From Aliirhizobium wenxiniae (GTDB taxonomy: Bacteria > Pseudomonadota > Alphaproteobacteria > Rhizobiales > Rhizobiaceae): a stretch of 64,000 bases of DNA. How positions within the stretch are numbered: the stretch's first letter is position 1; every line of letters begins with the position of its first letter. The notes under the pieces are model-generated. The model was not told where the DNA came from. It made no database searches and worked only from the letters and a program-made list of their open reading frames with translations. The position numbers were made by a program, and so were the translations under genes. Of this stretch, positions 37,737-46,598 are shown in pieces. Location: the NCBI RefSeq assembly GCF_019511445.1, contig NZ_JAEUAN010000001.1, positions 1-64,000 of the forward strand, given 5' to 3'.

Positions 37737-38918
37737 ATGGCCAACGCCGCCGCAAAGCCGGACGTACGTCCGAATAATGCTCATTTTTCTTCTGGCCCCT
37801 GCTCGAAGCGCCCCGGTTGGTCGCTCGACGCTCTCTCCGATGCCCCGCTCGGTCGTTCGCACCGCGCCAAGGTTGGCAAGGACAAGTTGGCACAGGCCAT
37901 CAATCTTACCCGTGAAATTCTGAACGTCCCGGCGGATTACCGCATCGGTATCGTTCCCGCGTCCGACACGGGCGCTGTCGAAATGGCGCTGTGGTCGCTG
38001 CTCGGCGAGCGCGGTGTCGATATGCTTGCCTGGGAAAGCTTTGGTGCCGGCTGGGTCACGGATGTGGTAAAGCAGCTGAAGCTCAAGGATGTTCGCAAGT
38101 TCGAGGCCGATTACGGCCTCCTTCCGAACCTCAATGAAGTCGACTTCGACCGTGACGTCGTCTTCACCTGGAACGGCACCACGTCCGGCGTTCGCGTTCC
38201 GAACGCCGATTTCATCCCGGCAGACCGCAAGGGCCTGACCATCTGCGACGCGACTTCGGCCGCTTTCGCGCAGGACATGGACTTTTCGAAACTCGACGTC
38301 GTCACCTTCTCCTGGCAGAAGGTTCTGGGCGGTGAGGGCGGTCACGGCATGATCATTCTGTCGCCGCGCGCCGTCGAGCGCCTGACGACCTATGTTCCGG
38401 CCTGGCCGCTGCCGAAGATTTTCCGCATGACCTCGGGCGGAAAGCTTTCCGAAGGCATCTTCAAGGGCGAAACGATCAATACGCCGTCGATGCTCTGCGT
38501 CGAGGACTATATCGATGCGCTCGAATGGGCAAAGACGGTCGGCGGCCTGAAGGGCTTGATCGCCCGCGCCGATGCCAACGCCAAGGTCATCTTCGATTTC
38601 GTCGCCGCAAACGACTGGATCGCAAATCTGGCGCAGGTCGATGAGACGCGTTCCAACACGTCCGTCTGCCTGAAGATCGTCGACGCCGAGGTTGTCGCTC
38701 TCGATGCGGATGCACAGGCTGCTTTCGCCAAGGGCGTAACGTCCATCCTCGAGAAGGAAGGCGTTGCACTCGATGTCGGCGCTTATCGCGATGCTCCGTC
38801 CGGTCTGCGCATCTGGGCCGGTGCCACGATCGAAGAGGCAGACATGAAAGCCCTGATGCCGTGGCTGACCTATGCGTTCGAAACGCAGAAAGCCACGCTT
38901 TCCAAGGCTGCTGCCTGA
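37737..38918 (+). CDS. serC: Phosphoserine aminotransferase
   Basis: Converts 3-phosphohydroxypyruvate to phosphoserine (serine synthesis; also vitamin B6 synthesis). PLP-binding Lys195 lies in [15 protein letters not shown]. The 393-residue length and the [18 protein letters not shown] start (11-28) are typical of the alphaproteobacterial type. ATG 37737 fits the GGAAGGG site; a longer frame would run through the leader hairpin. serA follows after 78 bp. Confidence 0.96.
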   Translation: MANAAAKPDVRPNNAHFSSGPCSKRPGWSLDALSDAPLGRSHRAKVGKDKLAQAINLTREILNVPADYRIGIVPASDTGAVEMALWSLLGERGVDMLAWESFGAGWVTDVVKQLKLKDVRKFEADYGLLPNLNEVDFDRDVVFTWNGTTSGVRVPNADFIPADRKGLTICDATSAAFAQDMDFSKLDVVTFSWQKVLGGEGGHGMIILSPRAVERLTTYVPAWPLPKIFRMTSGGKLSEGIFKGETINTPSMLCVEDYIDALEWAKTVGGLKGLIARADANAKVIFDFVAANDWIANLAQVDETRSNTSVCLKIVDAEVVALDADAQAAFAKGVTSILEKEGVALDVGAYRDAPSGLRIWAGATIEEADMKALMPWLTYAFETQKATLSKAAA

Positions 38919-38996
38919 TTGATTTCCGGTGCCGCTGACGGCGGCACCTTCTCATCCCGCATTCAGAGACTGAACCCTTTATCAGGAGCCCAGACA

Positions 38997-40592
38997 ATGG
39001 CACCTCGCGTACTCGTATCCGATGAACTGTCGGAAACCGCCGTCCAGATTTTCCGCGATCGCGGCGTTGAAGTCGATTTCCAGCCGAAGCTCGGCAAGGA
39101 CAAGGACAAGCTTGCCGAAATCATCGGCAATTATGATGGCCTCGCCATCCGCTCCGCCACCAAGGCGACCGAGAAGCTGATCGCTGCCGCGACCAATCTC
39201 AAGGTCATCGGTCGCGCCGGTATCGGCGTCGACAATGTCGATATTCCGGCTGCTTCCAAGCGCGGTATCATCGTCATGAACACCCCGTTCGGCAACTCGA
39301 TCACGACTGCCGAACACGCCATCGCGCTGATGTTCGCCGTTGCCCGCCAGCTGCCACAGGCTGACGCCTCGACCCAGGCCGGCAAGTGGGAAAAGTCGAA
39401 ATTCATGGGTGTCGAAATCACCGGCAAGACGCTCGGCGTCATCGGTGCCGGCAATATCGGCGGCATCGTCTGCAGGAAGGCCATCGGTCTCGGCATGAAC
39501 GTTATCGCCTATGACCCCTTCCTGTCGGCTGAGCGTGCACAGGAAATGGGTGTCGAAAAGGTCGAGCTAGAAGAACTTCTACCACGTGCCGACTTCATCA
39601 CCCTGCACGTTCCGATGACCGACAAGACCCGCGGCATTCTCGGCAAAGAAAATCTCGCCAAGACCAAGCCGGGTGTTCGCATCATCAACTGCGCCCGCGG
39701 TGGTCTGGTCGATGAGGCGGCACTTGCTGACGCCATCAAGTCCGGTCACGTTGCTGGTGCCGGTTTCGACGTGTTCGAAGTCGAGCCTGCGACCGAGAGC
39801 CCGCTCTTCGGCCTTCCCAACGTCGTCTGCACGCCGCATCTTGGCGCTTCGACCACGGAAGCGCAGGAAAACGTTGCCCTGCAGGTGGCCGAACAGATGT
39901 CGGATTACCTCGTCAAGGGTGCCGTCTCCAACGCCATCAACATGCCGTCGATCACCGCTGAAGAAGCGCCGATCCTGAAGCCGTTCATTCGTCTCGCCGA
40001 CGTTCTCGGCGCATTCGTCGGTCAGGTTTCTGATGATCCGATCAAAGAAATCGAAATCCTGTTCGATGGCCAGACGGCCAGCATGAACACCCGCGCGCTG
40101 ACCTCCGCACTTCTGGCCGGCCTGATCCGCAACCAGGTGGCCGACGTCAACATGGTTTCGGCGCCGATCATGATCAAGGAAAAGGGAATCGTCCTTTCCG
40201 AAGTCAAGCGTGACAAGACCGGCGTTTACGACGGTTACATCAAGCTGACGGTCAAGACCGACAAGCAGACTCGTTCGGTTGCCGGCACCGTGTTCTCGGA
40301 TGGCAAGCCGCGCTTCATCCAGATCAAGGGCATCAACATGGACGCCGATGTCGGCGCCAACATGGTCTACATCTCCAACACCGACGTTCCCGGCATGATC
40401 GGCTTCATGGGCACGACGCTCGGCAATGCCGGCGTCAACATCGCCAACTTCCAGCTCGGTCGCGAGAAGGAAGCCGGTGACGCGATTGCGCTGCTTTATG
40501 TCGATGCACCGGTATCTGAAGATGTGCTTGCCCAGCTGACGGCAAACCCGGCCATCCGCCAGGCCCGCCCGCTGGTGTTCAACGTCGAATAA
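38997..40592 (+). CDS. serA: D-3-phosphoglycerate dehydrogenase
   Basis: First step of serine synthesis, using NAD+. The 531-residue type has an NAD domain with GVIGAGNIG (147-155), substrate-binding residues in the GRAGIGVDN segment (72-80), an intervening domain (about 320-450) and a C-terminal ACT domain (about 455-531, VPGMIGFMGTTLGNAGVNIA) for serine feedback. ATG 38997 has AGGAG upstream. It forms an operon with serC and is followed by two terminators. Confidence 0.97.
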   Translation: MAPRVLVSDELSETAVQIFRDRGVEVDFQPKLGKDKDKLAEIIGNYDGLAIRSATKATEKLIAAATNLKVIGRAGIGVDNVDIPAASKRGIIVMNTPFGNSITTAEHAIALMFAVARQLPQADASTQAGKWEKSKFMGVEITGKTLGVIGAGNIGGIVCRKAIGLGMNVIAYDPFLSAERAQEMGVEKVELEELLPRADFITLHVPMTDKTRGILGKENLAKTKPGVRIINCARGGLVDEAALADAIKSGHVAGAGFDVFEVEPATESPLFGLPNVVCTPHLGASTTEAQENVALQVAEQMSDYLVKGAVSNAINMPSITAEEAPILKPFIRLADVLGAFVGQVSDDPIKEIEILFDGQTASMNTRALTSALLAGLIRNQVADVNMVSAPIMIKEKGIVLSEVKRDKTGVYDGYIKLTVKTDKQTRSVAGTVFSDGKPRFIQIKGINMDADVGANMVYISNTDVPGMIGFMGTTLGNAGVNIANFQLGREKEAGDAIALLYVDAPVSEDVLAQLTANPAIRQARPLVFNVE

Positions 40593-40602
40593 GCCTTCAT
40601 TC

Positions 40603-40683
40603 GGTGGGGTCTGTTGACCCCGCCTTTTCCTCCCAGGGAAGATGCAGAACGGGTCTGGTGCGGCAAGCGCCAGGCCCGTTTTG
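40603..40683 (+). terminator. Tandem terminators after serA
   Basis: First hairpin: GGTGGGGTC with GACCCCGCC (one G-T pair) followed by TTTT (40603-40628). Second: AACGGG-T-CTGG with CCAG-G-CCCGTT followed by TT (40648-40683). The remaining bases up to 40871 show no feature. Confidence 0.8.
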
Positions 40684-40871
40684 TTGCGTCTGACGATTAT
40701 GTGATCGCTTTACCGTTAAAAACGCCTGCTGGTTGTATTTCCGTCAATTGGCTCCCGCCTTGAACTTTTGTAACTACTAAGGCGGGAAAAAGTGGGCGGA
40801 CTACTGAAAACAGCGCCACGGCTCCCCATATCAGGGTCACGGACCGCATAGGGCGGCCAGAGGAGAAATTG

Positions 40872-41957
40872 ATGTTGTTCAAGCTTCGGCGTTTCCAGAA
40901 ACTCTTCGCGATCGCAGCGATCGGAATGGCAGTTTCGCTAACAGCCGTCGATTTCGCGGAAGCGCGTCGCGCCGGCGGTGGTTCCAGCTTCGGCAGCCGC
41001 GGTACCCGTACATTCGCGGCTCCGCCGACGACGAATACGGCACCGGGTGCAGCCAGCGGCATCAACCGCTCGATGACCCCGAATACACAACAGAACGCAG
41101 CAAGCCCTGCCAACGGCATGGGCGCCCAGGCAGCCCAGCAGCAGCGTCGTCCCGGCATGTTCGGTGGTATGTTCGGCGGCATTCTTGGCGGTCTCGCACT
41201 CGGCGGTCTGTTCGGCATGCTGATGGGCGGTGGTTTCGGCGGCATGGCCGGTTTCTTCGGCATGCTTCTGCAGATCGCGCTAATCGCAGGTCTCGCAATG
41301 CTCGCCTTCCGTTTCTTCGCCCGTCGCCAGCAGCAGCAGGCAGCAGGCCCGGCTGGTAATGCCCGCGCTTACGGCGATGGCGGTAATGGCAATGGCAATG
41401 ATGGTTACGGCCAGCAGAATAACGCCTATGAGGCACCGCAGCAGAACCAGGGCGGTTTCCAGATCCCGAAGATCGGCTCCGGCGCCGGTGCCGCAGGTTT
41501 CGGCGGTGCGCAGCAGGCCGTTCAGCGTCAGGCTGGCCCGGATACGGACGAGATCGGCATCACCAGCCGCGATCTTGGTCAGTTCGAAAAGCTGCTGACC
41601 GAAGTGCAGGGTGCTTATGCGGACGAAAACTATGCCAAGCTTCGTGATCTCACGACGCCGGAAGCAATGTCCTACCTTGCCGAAGAGCTGGGTGAAAACG
41701 CGACCAATGGTGTGAAGAACGAAGTTCGCGACGTCACGCTGCTGCAGGGTGACCTTGCAGAAGCATGGCGCGAAAACGGCCAGGAATATGCGACGGTTGC
41801 CATGCGCTATTCCTCGATCGACTTCCTGCGCGATCGTAATACCGGCGAAGTTGCCGAAGGTGATCCGAACGAAATCACTGAAACGGTGGAAGTCTGGACC
41901 TTCGTGCGCAAGCCGGCCAACGACTGGAAGCTTTCGGCAATCCAGTCCGCCGCATAA
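40872..41957 (+). CDS. Tim44-domain inner membrane protein
   Basis: A 361-residue protein. A basic N-terminus and hydrophobic helix (about 10-30, AEARR junction) could be a signal peptide or anchor. A Gly/Ala/Gln-rich segment follows, with a glycine-dense double membrane stretch (about 90-152, MFGGMFGGILGGLALGGLFG). The C-terminal Tim44-like domain (about 225-361) shows TSRDLGQFEKLLTEVQGAYADE. The domain is shared with the mitochondrial import motor and MRPL45; the bacterial role is unknown. AGGAG precedes ATG 40872. It ends 5 bp from the convergent DUF1810 gene. Confidence 0.82.
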   Translation: MLFKLRRFQKLFAIAAIGMAVSLTAVDFAEARRAGGGSSFGSRGTRTFAAPPTTNTAPGAASGINRSMTPNTQQNAASPANGMGAQAAQQQRRPGMFGGMFGGILGGLALGGLFGMLMGGGFGGMAGFFGMLLQIALIAGLAMLAFRFFARRQQQQAAGPAGNARAYGDGGNGNGNDGYGQQNNAYEAPQQNQGGFQIPKIGSGAGAAGFGGAQQAVQRQAGPDTDEIGITSRDLGQFEKLLTEVQGAYADENYAKLRDLTTPEAMSYLAEELGENATNGVKNEVRDVTLLQGDLAEAWRENGQEYATVAMRYSSIDFLRDRNTGEVAEGDPNEITETVEVWTFVRKPANDWKLSAIQSAA

Positions 41958-41962
41958 GGCGC

Positions 41963-42397
41963 CTAAATTCCAAGGAGTTCGGCGGTTCGCCCGTCGTGCT
42001 CCCCTTTGTAGAAAATGTGAAGGGCTCGCTCGTAAGGCGAGCCCTTTTCGCTGACCAGATGAAAGAGGGTCATCGAGCTTCTGAATTTCAGCTCATCCGT
42101 CGCGCCCAGAATATCACCTGCGCTTCGCCCTTCATGCCCGAGCATGACCGCCGTGCATTCTCCAAGCCGCCAGCCGAGCAGGGGATGTTGAAGATAGGCG
42201 ACAGCCTCCGCCTTTGAGCGGATTGCGAAACGCTGCGACATGGCCGAGGCGCCCAGCCCGTGGAATTGCGGAAATATGTACCACATCCAATGGCTTTGCT
42301 TCTGCCCGTCACGCAGTTCGGCAACCACCTGATTGTAGATGGATGCCTGTGCCTCGACGAAGCGAGTGAGATCGAAAGGTAAAAACTGTTCGTTCAT
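41963..42397 (-). CDS. DUF1810 family protein
   Basis: A 144-residue cytosolic protein matching the DUF1810 family: FDLTRFVEAQ (7-17), the hallmark QKSHWMWYIFPQFHGLG (about 33-50, here QSHWMWYIFPQFHGLG) and YLQHPLLGWRL near 70. Function unknown. ATG 42397 has GAGGAGCG at the right distance; the longer frame from 42460 does not. Confidence 0.85.
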   Translation of the reverse strand: MNEQFLPFDLTRFVEAQASIYNQVVAELRDGQKQSHWMWYIFPQFHGLGASAMSQRFAIRSKAEAVAYLQHPLLGWRLGECTAVMLGHEGRSAGDILGATDELKFRSSMTLFHLVSEKGSPYERALHIFYKGEHDGRTAELLGI

Positions 42398-42495
42398 GAA
42401 TCGCTCCTCACCCCAATTGCGGCATGAAGTCGGAGAAAGATGATATTTTTGCGGCCGCACTTTCCTATGCTGCGCTGCACCCTAACTGAGCGCGG

Positions 42496-43617
42496 ATGGA
42501 CCAGTTTATCGCAGAGTTTCGCCAATATACAGATTGGCTGCCGAACTGGATGGTGAGCCTCGGGGTCTTGGCCGCCGCCATCGTGATCGGCCTTGCCATC
42601 CATCGTCTGACTTTCCGTATCCTCACGCGGGTGGTCGAAAATAAGGACCTCTTCTGGCGCTCTCTCGTATCGAGAGGCAAGCGACCGCTCAAGCTCGCAA
42701 TTCTGACATTCACGCTCTCCTTTGGCGTCACCGTTGCGCCGCTTGCAGCGCGCCCGGCGGAGATCATCCGGCATGTGCTGCTGATCGCCTTCATCCTCCT
42801 TCTCGGATGGTCGGCAAAGGCGGCGCTGCATATCTGGATGACCGTCTACCTGCGTCGCTTCAAGCTGGATGCGGAAGACAATCTGCTTGCGCGCACCCAT
42901 GTGACCCAATCGCGGATTGCTGAACGCATCGCCGGTGCGATGATCGTTGTGCTGACCGTTGCCGCCATGCTGATGACGTTTCCGGCCGTACAGCAATATG
43001 GCGTCAGCGTACTCGCCTCGGCGGGCGTTGCCGGTATCGTGCTCGGCCTGGCGCTGCAGCCGATGCTGAAGAACATCTTTGCCGGCATTCAGCTCGCCAT
43101 CACCCAGCCGATCCGCATCGATGACGCGCTGATCGTCGAAGGGGAGTGGGGCAATGTCGAGGAGATCACATCGACCTATGTGGTGGTCAAGCTCTGGGAC
43201 TGGCGGCGGATGATCCTGCCGCTTTCCTATTTTATCGAGAACCCTTTCCAGAACTGGACGCGCGAAAGCTCGGCGCTGATCGGGACAGTGATGATCTATC
43301 TCGACTATTCGATCCCGGTCTCGGTCGTCCGTTCCAAGGTCGAGGATATCGTCGCGGCCTCTAAACTCTGGGATAAAAAGGTGGTCGCGGTGCAGGTGAC
43401 GGATTTTCGCGAGAGCGTTATGGAGATCCGCATTCTCGCCTCTTCCAGCAGTGCGCCAAAGGTGTTCGATATCCGCTGTGAGGTGCGCGAGAAGCTGGTC
43501 GATTTCGTCCAGCGGGAATATCCGCAGGCGCTGCCGAAGGTTCGTACAGACCGGCCGCTCGACGGCAATGGGGTTGCTTCGGTGCATGCCGCGCATCAGG
43601 CTGCATTGCAGTCGTGA
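42496..43617 (+). CDS. MscS-family mechanosensitive channel
   Basis: A 373-residue inner membrane protein with four predicted N-terminal helices (about 13-32, 60-80, 92-112, 145-165). A glycine/alanine-rich pore helix follows (SAGVAGIVLGLALQPMLKNIFAGIQLA, about 175-201), then the MscS beta domain with PIRIDDALIVEGEWGNVEEI and a C-terminal alpha/beta domain. Such channels open on membrane tension and release solutes at osmotic downshift. The gene diverges from DUF1810 and precedes mnmA. Confidence 0.9.
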   Translation: MDQFIAEFRQYTDWLPNWMVSLGVLAAAIVIGLAIHRLTFRILTRVVENKDLFWRSLVSRGKRPLKLAILTFTLSFGVTVAPLAARPAEIIRHVLLIAFILLLGWSAKAALHIWMTVYLRRFKLDAEDNLLARTHVTQSRIAERIAGAMIVVLTVAAMLMTFPAVQQYGVSVLASAGVAGIVLGLALQPMLKNIFAGIQLAITQPIRIDDALIVEGEWGNVEEITSTYVVVKLWDWRRMILPLSYFIENPFQNWTRESSALIGTVMIYLDYSIPVSVVRSKVEDIVAASKLWDKKVVAVQVTDFRESVMEIRILASSSSAPKVFDIRCEVREKLVDFVQREYPQALPKVRTDRPLDGNGVASVHAAHQAALQS

Positions 43618-43752
43618 TTCGCTGGAGCTTGCATGCGGTCGGAATAGTTTCTATATCCGCTCGACATTGCCCGGCAGGCGGCCGATCCCGCCTCGGGCGC
43701 AACGTGCCGCTGATGGATGCGGTGCATAAGATATTGCAGCGAGAGTTGTCCC

Positions 43753-44949
43753 GTGAATACGCTGGATTTTGACAAGAAGCCGGAAGATACACGCGTGGTC
43801 GTCGCCATGTCGGGCGGCGTGGATTCGTCTGTCGTGGCCGGGCTTCTGAAACAACAGGGCTATGATGTTTTAGGCATCACGCTGCAGCTTTACGATCATG
43901 GCGCTGCGGTTCACCGCGCCGGTTCGTGCTGTGCCGGCCAGGATATCGACGATGCGCGCCGCGTCTGCGAAACCCTCGGCATTCCGCATTACGTGCTCGA
44001 TTACGAAAAGCGTTTTCGCGAGACGGTGATCAATCCGTTTGCCGAAGCCTATGCGATGGGCGAGACGCCGGTTCCCTGCGTTGCCTGCAACCAGACGGTC
44101 AAGTTTGCCGATCTTCTGGCAACCGCTCAGGAACTCGGTGCCGATGCGCTGGCAACCGGCCACTATATCCGCTCGGCCGCCAACCCGACGGACGAAAACC
44201 CGAACCGCCGCGCGCTCTATCGCCCGATCGACAGCGACCGTGACCAGAGCTGGTTCCTGTTTGCGACGACGCAGGAGCAGATCGATTATCTGCGCTTTCC
44301 GCTCGGCGGTATGTCGAAGGCACAGGTGCGCGAGCTTGCCGAAGAGATGGGCCTCGTCGTTGCCAAGAAGGCCGACAGCCAGGATATCTGCTTCGTGCCT
44401 GCCGGCAAATATGCAGACATCATCAACAAGGTGAAGCCGAACGCGGCGCTTGCCGGCGATATCGTGCATATGGACGGGCGCGTGCTCGGCCGTCACGAAG
44501 GGATCGTTCACTACACGATCGGCCAGCGCAAGGGGCTGGGTGTTGCCACAGGCGAGCCGCTTTACGTCGTCTATCTCGATGCACGCTCGCGCCGTGTCAT
44601 CGTCGGGCCGAAGGAAGCGCTCGATACGCATCGCGTCTATCTGCGCGATATGAACTGGCTCGGCGATTCGTCGCTGGAAAACGATGTGCGCGGGGGCTTT
44701 GCCTGTTTTGCCAAGGTTCGCTCCACCCGCCCGCCGACGCCGGCCACGCTGCATGTGGACGAGCGCGGCGTCTATGTCGATCTGTCGATCGGTGAAGCGG
44801 GTGTCGCACCGGGCCAGGCCTGCGTGCTCTATTCGGCGCCCGGTGCTGATGCGCGCGTTTATGGCGGTGGTTTCATCGAGCGCTCGGAGCGTGCGGAAGA
44901 GGCGGAAGCTTCGCTGAAGCAGCTTCTTGCACAGCCGGTTGCGGCTTGA
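43753..44949 (+). CDS. mnmA: tRNA-specific 2-thiouridylase MnmA
   Basis: Thiolates U34 of tRNA-Lys, -Glu and -Gln. PP-loop MSGGVDSS is at 19-26. The catalytic cysteines are Cys112 in VACNQTVKF and Cys213 in SQDICFVP. Length from GTG 43753 is 398 aa, which gives the usual rhizobial start [10 protein letters not shown]; the upstream ATG at 43717 would add 12 residues unlike the family. A 10-bp hairpin follows the stop. Confidence 0.95.
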   Translation: MNTLDFDKKPEDTRVVVAMSGGVDSSVVAGLLKQQGYDVLGITLQLYDHGAAVHRAGSCCAGQDIDDARRVCETLGIPHYVLDYEKRFRETVINPFAEAYAMGETPVPCVACNQTVKFADLLATAQELGADALATGHYIRSAANPTDENPNRRALYRPIDSDRDQSWFLFATTQEQIDYLRFPLGGMSKAQVRELAEEMGLVVAKKADSQDICFVPAGKYADIINKVKPNAALAGDIVHMDGRVLGRHEGIVHYTIGQRKGLGVATGEPLYVVYLDARSRRVIVGPKEALDTHRVYLRDMNWLGDSSLENDVRGGFACFAKVRSTRPPTPATLHVDERGVYVDLSIGEAGVAPGQACVLYSAPGADARVYGGGFIERSERAEEAEASLKQLLAQPVAA

Positions 44950-44957
44950 GCTCTCTG

Positions 44958-44986
44958 AGTTCCCTGCTTTTCAAGGGCAGGGAACT
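44958..44986 (+). terminator. Hairpin after mnmA
   Basis: AGTTCCCTGC (44958-44967) pairs perfectly with GCAGGGAACT (44977-44986). No T-run follows, so termination may be weak or Rho-assisted. Confidence 0.55.
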
Positions 44987-45035
44987 GGACGAAAACGGAG
45001 GTTTGAAACTCCTCAGTTTTTCTCCTGTCATATGC

Positions 45036-45065
45036 TTGACAAGGTTCGCGGCCTGCCTTTATAAG
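45036..45065 (+). promoter_or_regulatory. tRNA promoter
   Basis: -35 TTGACA (45036-45041) and -10 TATAAG (45060-45065), 18 bp apart (17 bp if TTATAA is used). This is the best sigma70 match in the window, as expected for a stable RNA gene about 48 bp downstream. Confidence 0.8.
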
Positions 45066-45112
45066 CCGCTCATTCCTCGGAGCGGACGCTTTAAAAGCAG
45101 CTTCGTTGGTGT

Positions 45113-45189
45113 GGCTGGGTAGCTCAGTTGGTGAGAGCGCAGGATTCATAACCCTGAGGTCGGCGGTTCAATTCCGCCCCCCGCTACCA
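45113..45189 (+). tRNA. tRNA with CAT anticodon (elongator Met, or Ile2)
   Basis: A 77-nt cloverleaf with the CCA encoded. D arm GCTC...GAGC, anticodon loop TTCATAA (CAT at 34-36), T arm GGCGG-TTCAATT-CCGCC. The acceptor stem has a T4-C69 mismatch and a G1-T72 pair, and the anticodon stem has an A31-C39 mismatch, so two helices are imperfect. The CAT anticodon fits elongator Met or the TilS-modified Ile2; sequence alone does not decide. It is not the initiator type, since the three G-C pairs above the anticodon loop are absent. Confidence 0.88.
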
Positions 45190-45248
45190 ATTTTCTCCAA
45201 GCTGTAAATTTCGGATTTTACGGCTCGCATTTCCCGGATGGCTCCATC

Positions 45249-45920
45249 GTGACGACTGTGCTTTCCGATGTTTCTCCGATCTATCATCCGCCGCTCGATC
45301 CCTATCTGACCATTCTGCACCGTGACCGGGATTTTCTGGTCTGCGACAAGCCGAGCGGCCTTCTTTCTGTTCCGGGCCGGCATCCGGCGCTGAGCGATAG
45401 TTTGCTGACGCGGGTGCAGAAAGAGTTTCCGAAGGCGCTGATCGTCCACCGGCTCGACAAGGATACGTCCGGCATCGTGCTGATGTCGCTGAACCGCAAG
45501 GCGCATGCGTTCGTGGCTGCGCAGTTTGAGGCGCGGGAGACGAAAAAGTCCTATGTCGCGGAAGTATGGGGCAGGGTTGAGGGCGAGGAGGGGATAATCG
45601 ATCTGCCGCTTGCCATCGACCCCGACAACAAGCCTCGTCACCGGGTCGATTACGAGCATGGCAAGCCTGCGCTGACCCGCTGGCAGGTTCTCGGCCGGGC
45701 TGAGAACCGGACGCGGCTTCGGCTGTTTCCGATGACCGGTCGGACCCATCAGTTGCGGGTGCATATGAAAGCGCTCGGACATGTTATTCTCGGCGACGAG
45801 TTTTACGCGGATGGCGAGGCACTGGCAGCTAGCGACCGCCTGCTGCTCCATGCCGAGGAACTGAGCTTCCGCAAGCCCGACGGTTCGGACGTGACGTTTA
45901 CAGCGCCAACCCCTTTCTGA
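45249..45920 (+). CDS. RluA-family pseudouridine synthase
   Basis: A 223-residue enzyme that isomerises uridine in rRNA or tRNA. Catalytic Asp70 lies in the family motif HRLDKDTSG (67-75), and the CDKPSGLLSVPGR segment (32-44) and GRTHQLRVH are conserved. It has no S4 domain, so it resembles RluA/TruC rather than RluD. The start appears to be GTG 45249, 60 bases after the tRNA. rsmJ follows 12 bp later. Confidence 0.88.
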   Translation: MTTVLSDVSPIYHPPLDPYLTILHRDRDFLVCDKPSGLLSVPGRHPALSDSLLTRVQKEFPKALIVHRLDKDTSGIVLMSLNRKAHAFVAAQFEARETKKSYVAEVWGRVEGEEGIIDLPLAIDPDNKPRHRVDYEHGKPALTRWQVLGRAENRTRLRLFPMTGRTHQLRVHMKALGHVILGDEFYADGEALAASDRLLLHAEELSFRKPDGSDVTFTAPTPF

Positions 45921-45932
45921 GATCGGTCCATC

Positions 45933-46559
45933 GTGCAGAAATTCGAAAAATCCGATCTGGCTGTCGATTTCGTCGGTGGGGCGGTTGGTCACCGGTTTCG
46001 CTCCAACGAGGGACGCAAGCAGGGACTGGCGAAGGCTGTCGGATTTTCCGGCAATACGGCGCCGCAAGTCGTCGATGCGACGGCAGGGCTTGGCCGCGAT
46101 GCGTTTCTGCTTGCATCGCTTGGCGCAAACGTGACGCTGATCGAGCGTTCCGAGACGATGCATGCTCTGCTTGCCGAAGGGCTGAAGCGGGCTGAAGCGG
46201 AAGGCGGGCGTCATGCGGAGACGGTTGCGCGGATGACGCTGTTGCATGGCGATTCCTGCGCGCTTATTCCGCAGCTGAAACCTCAGATCATCTTGATCGA
46301 TCCCATGCACCCGCCGCGCGACAAGACGGCTTTGGTGAAGAAGGAGATGCGATTGATCCGCGAGATCGTCGGCGACGATCCGGATTCACTCGAGCTGATG
46401 CAGGTCGCACTGGAAAACGCGCAGAAAAGAGTGGTTCTGAAATGGCCCCTGCGTGCCGATCCGATGCCGGGCATTCGAAAACCCAGCCATCAGATCATCG
46501 GAAAAAGCACCCGGTATGATGTCTTCGTGACCGCGAAAGCGACCGGAGATGTGGCGTAA
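45933..46559 (+). CDS. rsmJ: 16S rRNA m2G1516 methyltransferase RsmJ
   Basis: A 208-residue SAM-dependent methyltransferase of the RsmJ (YhiQ) type. The segments VVDATAGLGRDAFLLASLGA (motif I, about 47-66) and ILIDPMHPPRDKTALVKKEM are specific for the family. Enteric RsmJ methylates G1516 of 16S rRNA. GTG start. Paired with the pseudouridine synthase as a small rRNA modification unit. Confidence 0.88.
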   Translation: MQKFEKSDLAVDFVGGAVGHRFRSNEGRKQGLAKAVGFSGNTAPQVVDATAGLGRDAFLLASLGANVTLIERSETMHALLAEGLKRAEAEGGRHAETVARMTLLHGDSCALIPQLKPQIILIDPMHPPRDKTALVKKEMRLIREIVGDDPDSLELMQVALENAQKRVVLKWPLRADPMPGIRKPSHQIIGKSTRYDVFVTAKATGDVA

Positions 46560-46598
46560 GGCTTGTGGCGGAGGGGCTTTACCCCTCCAGGCCGGTCA

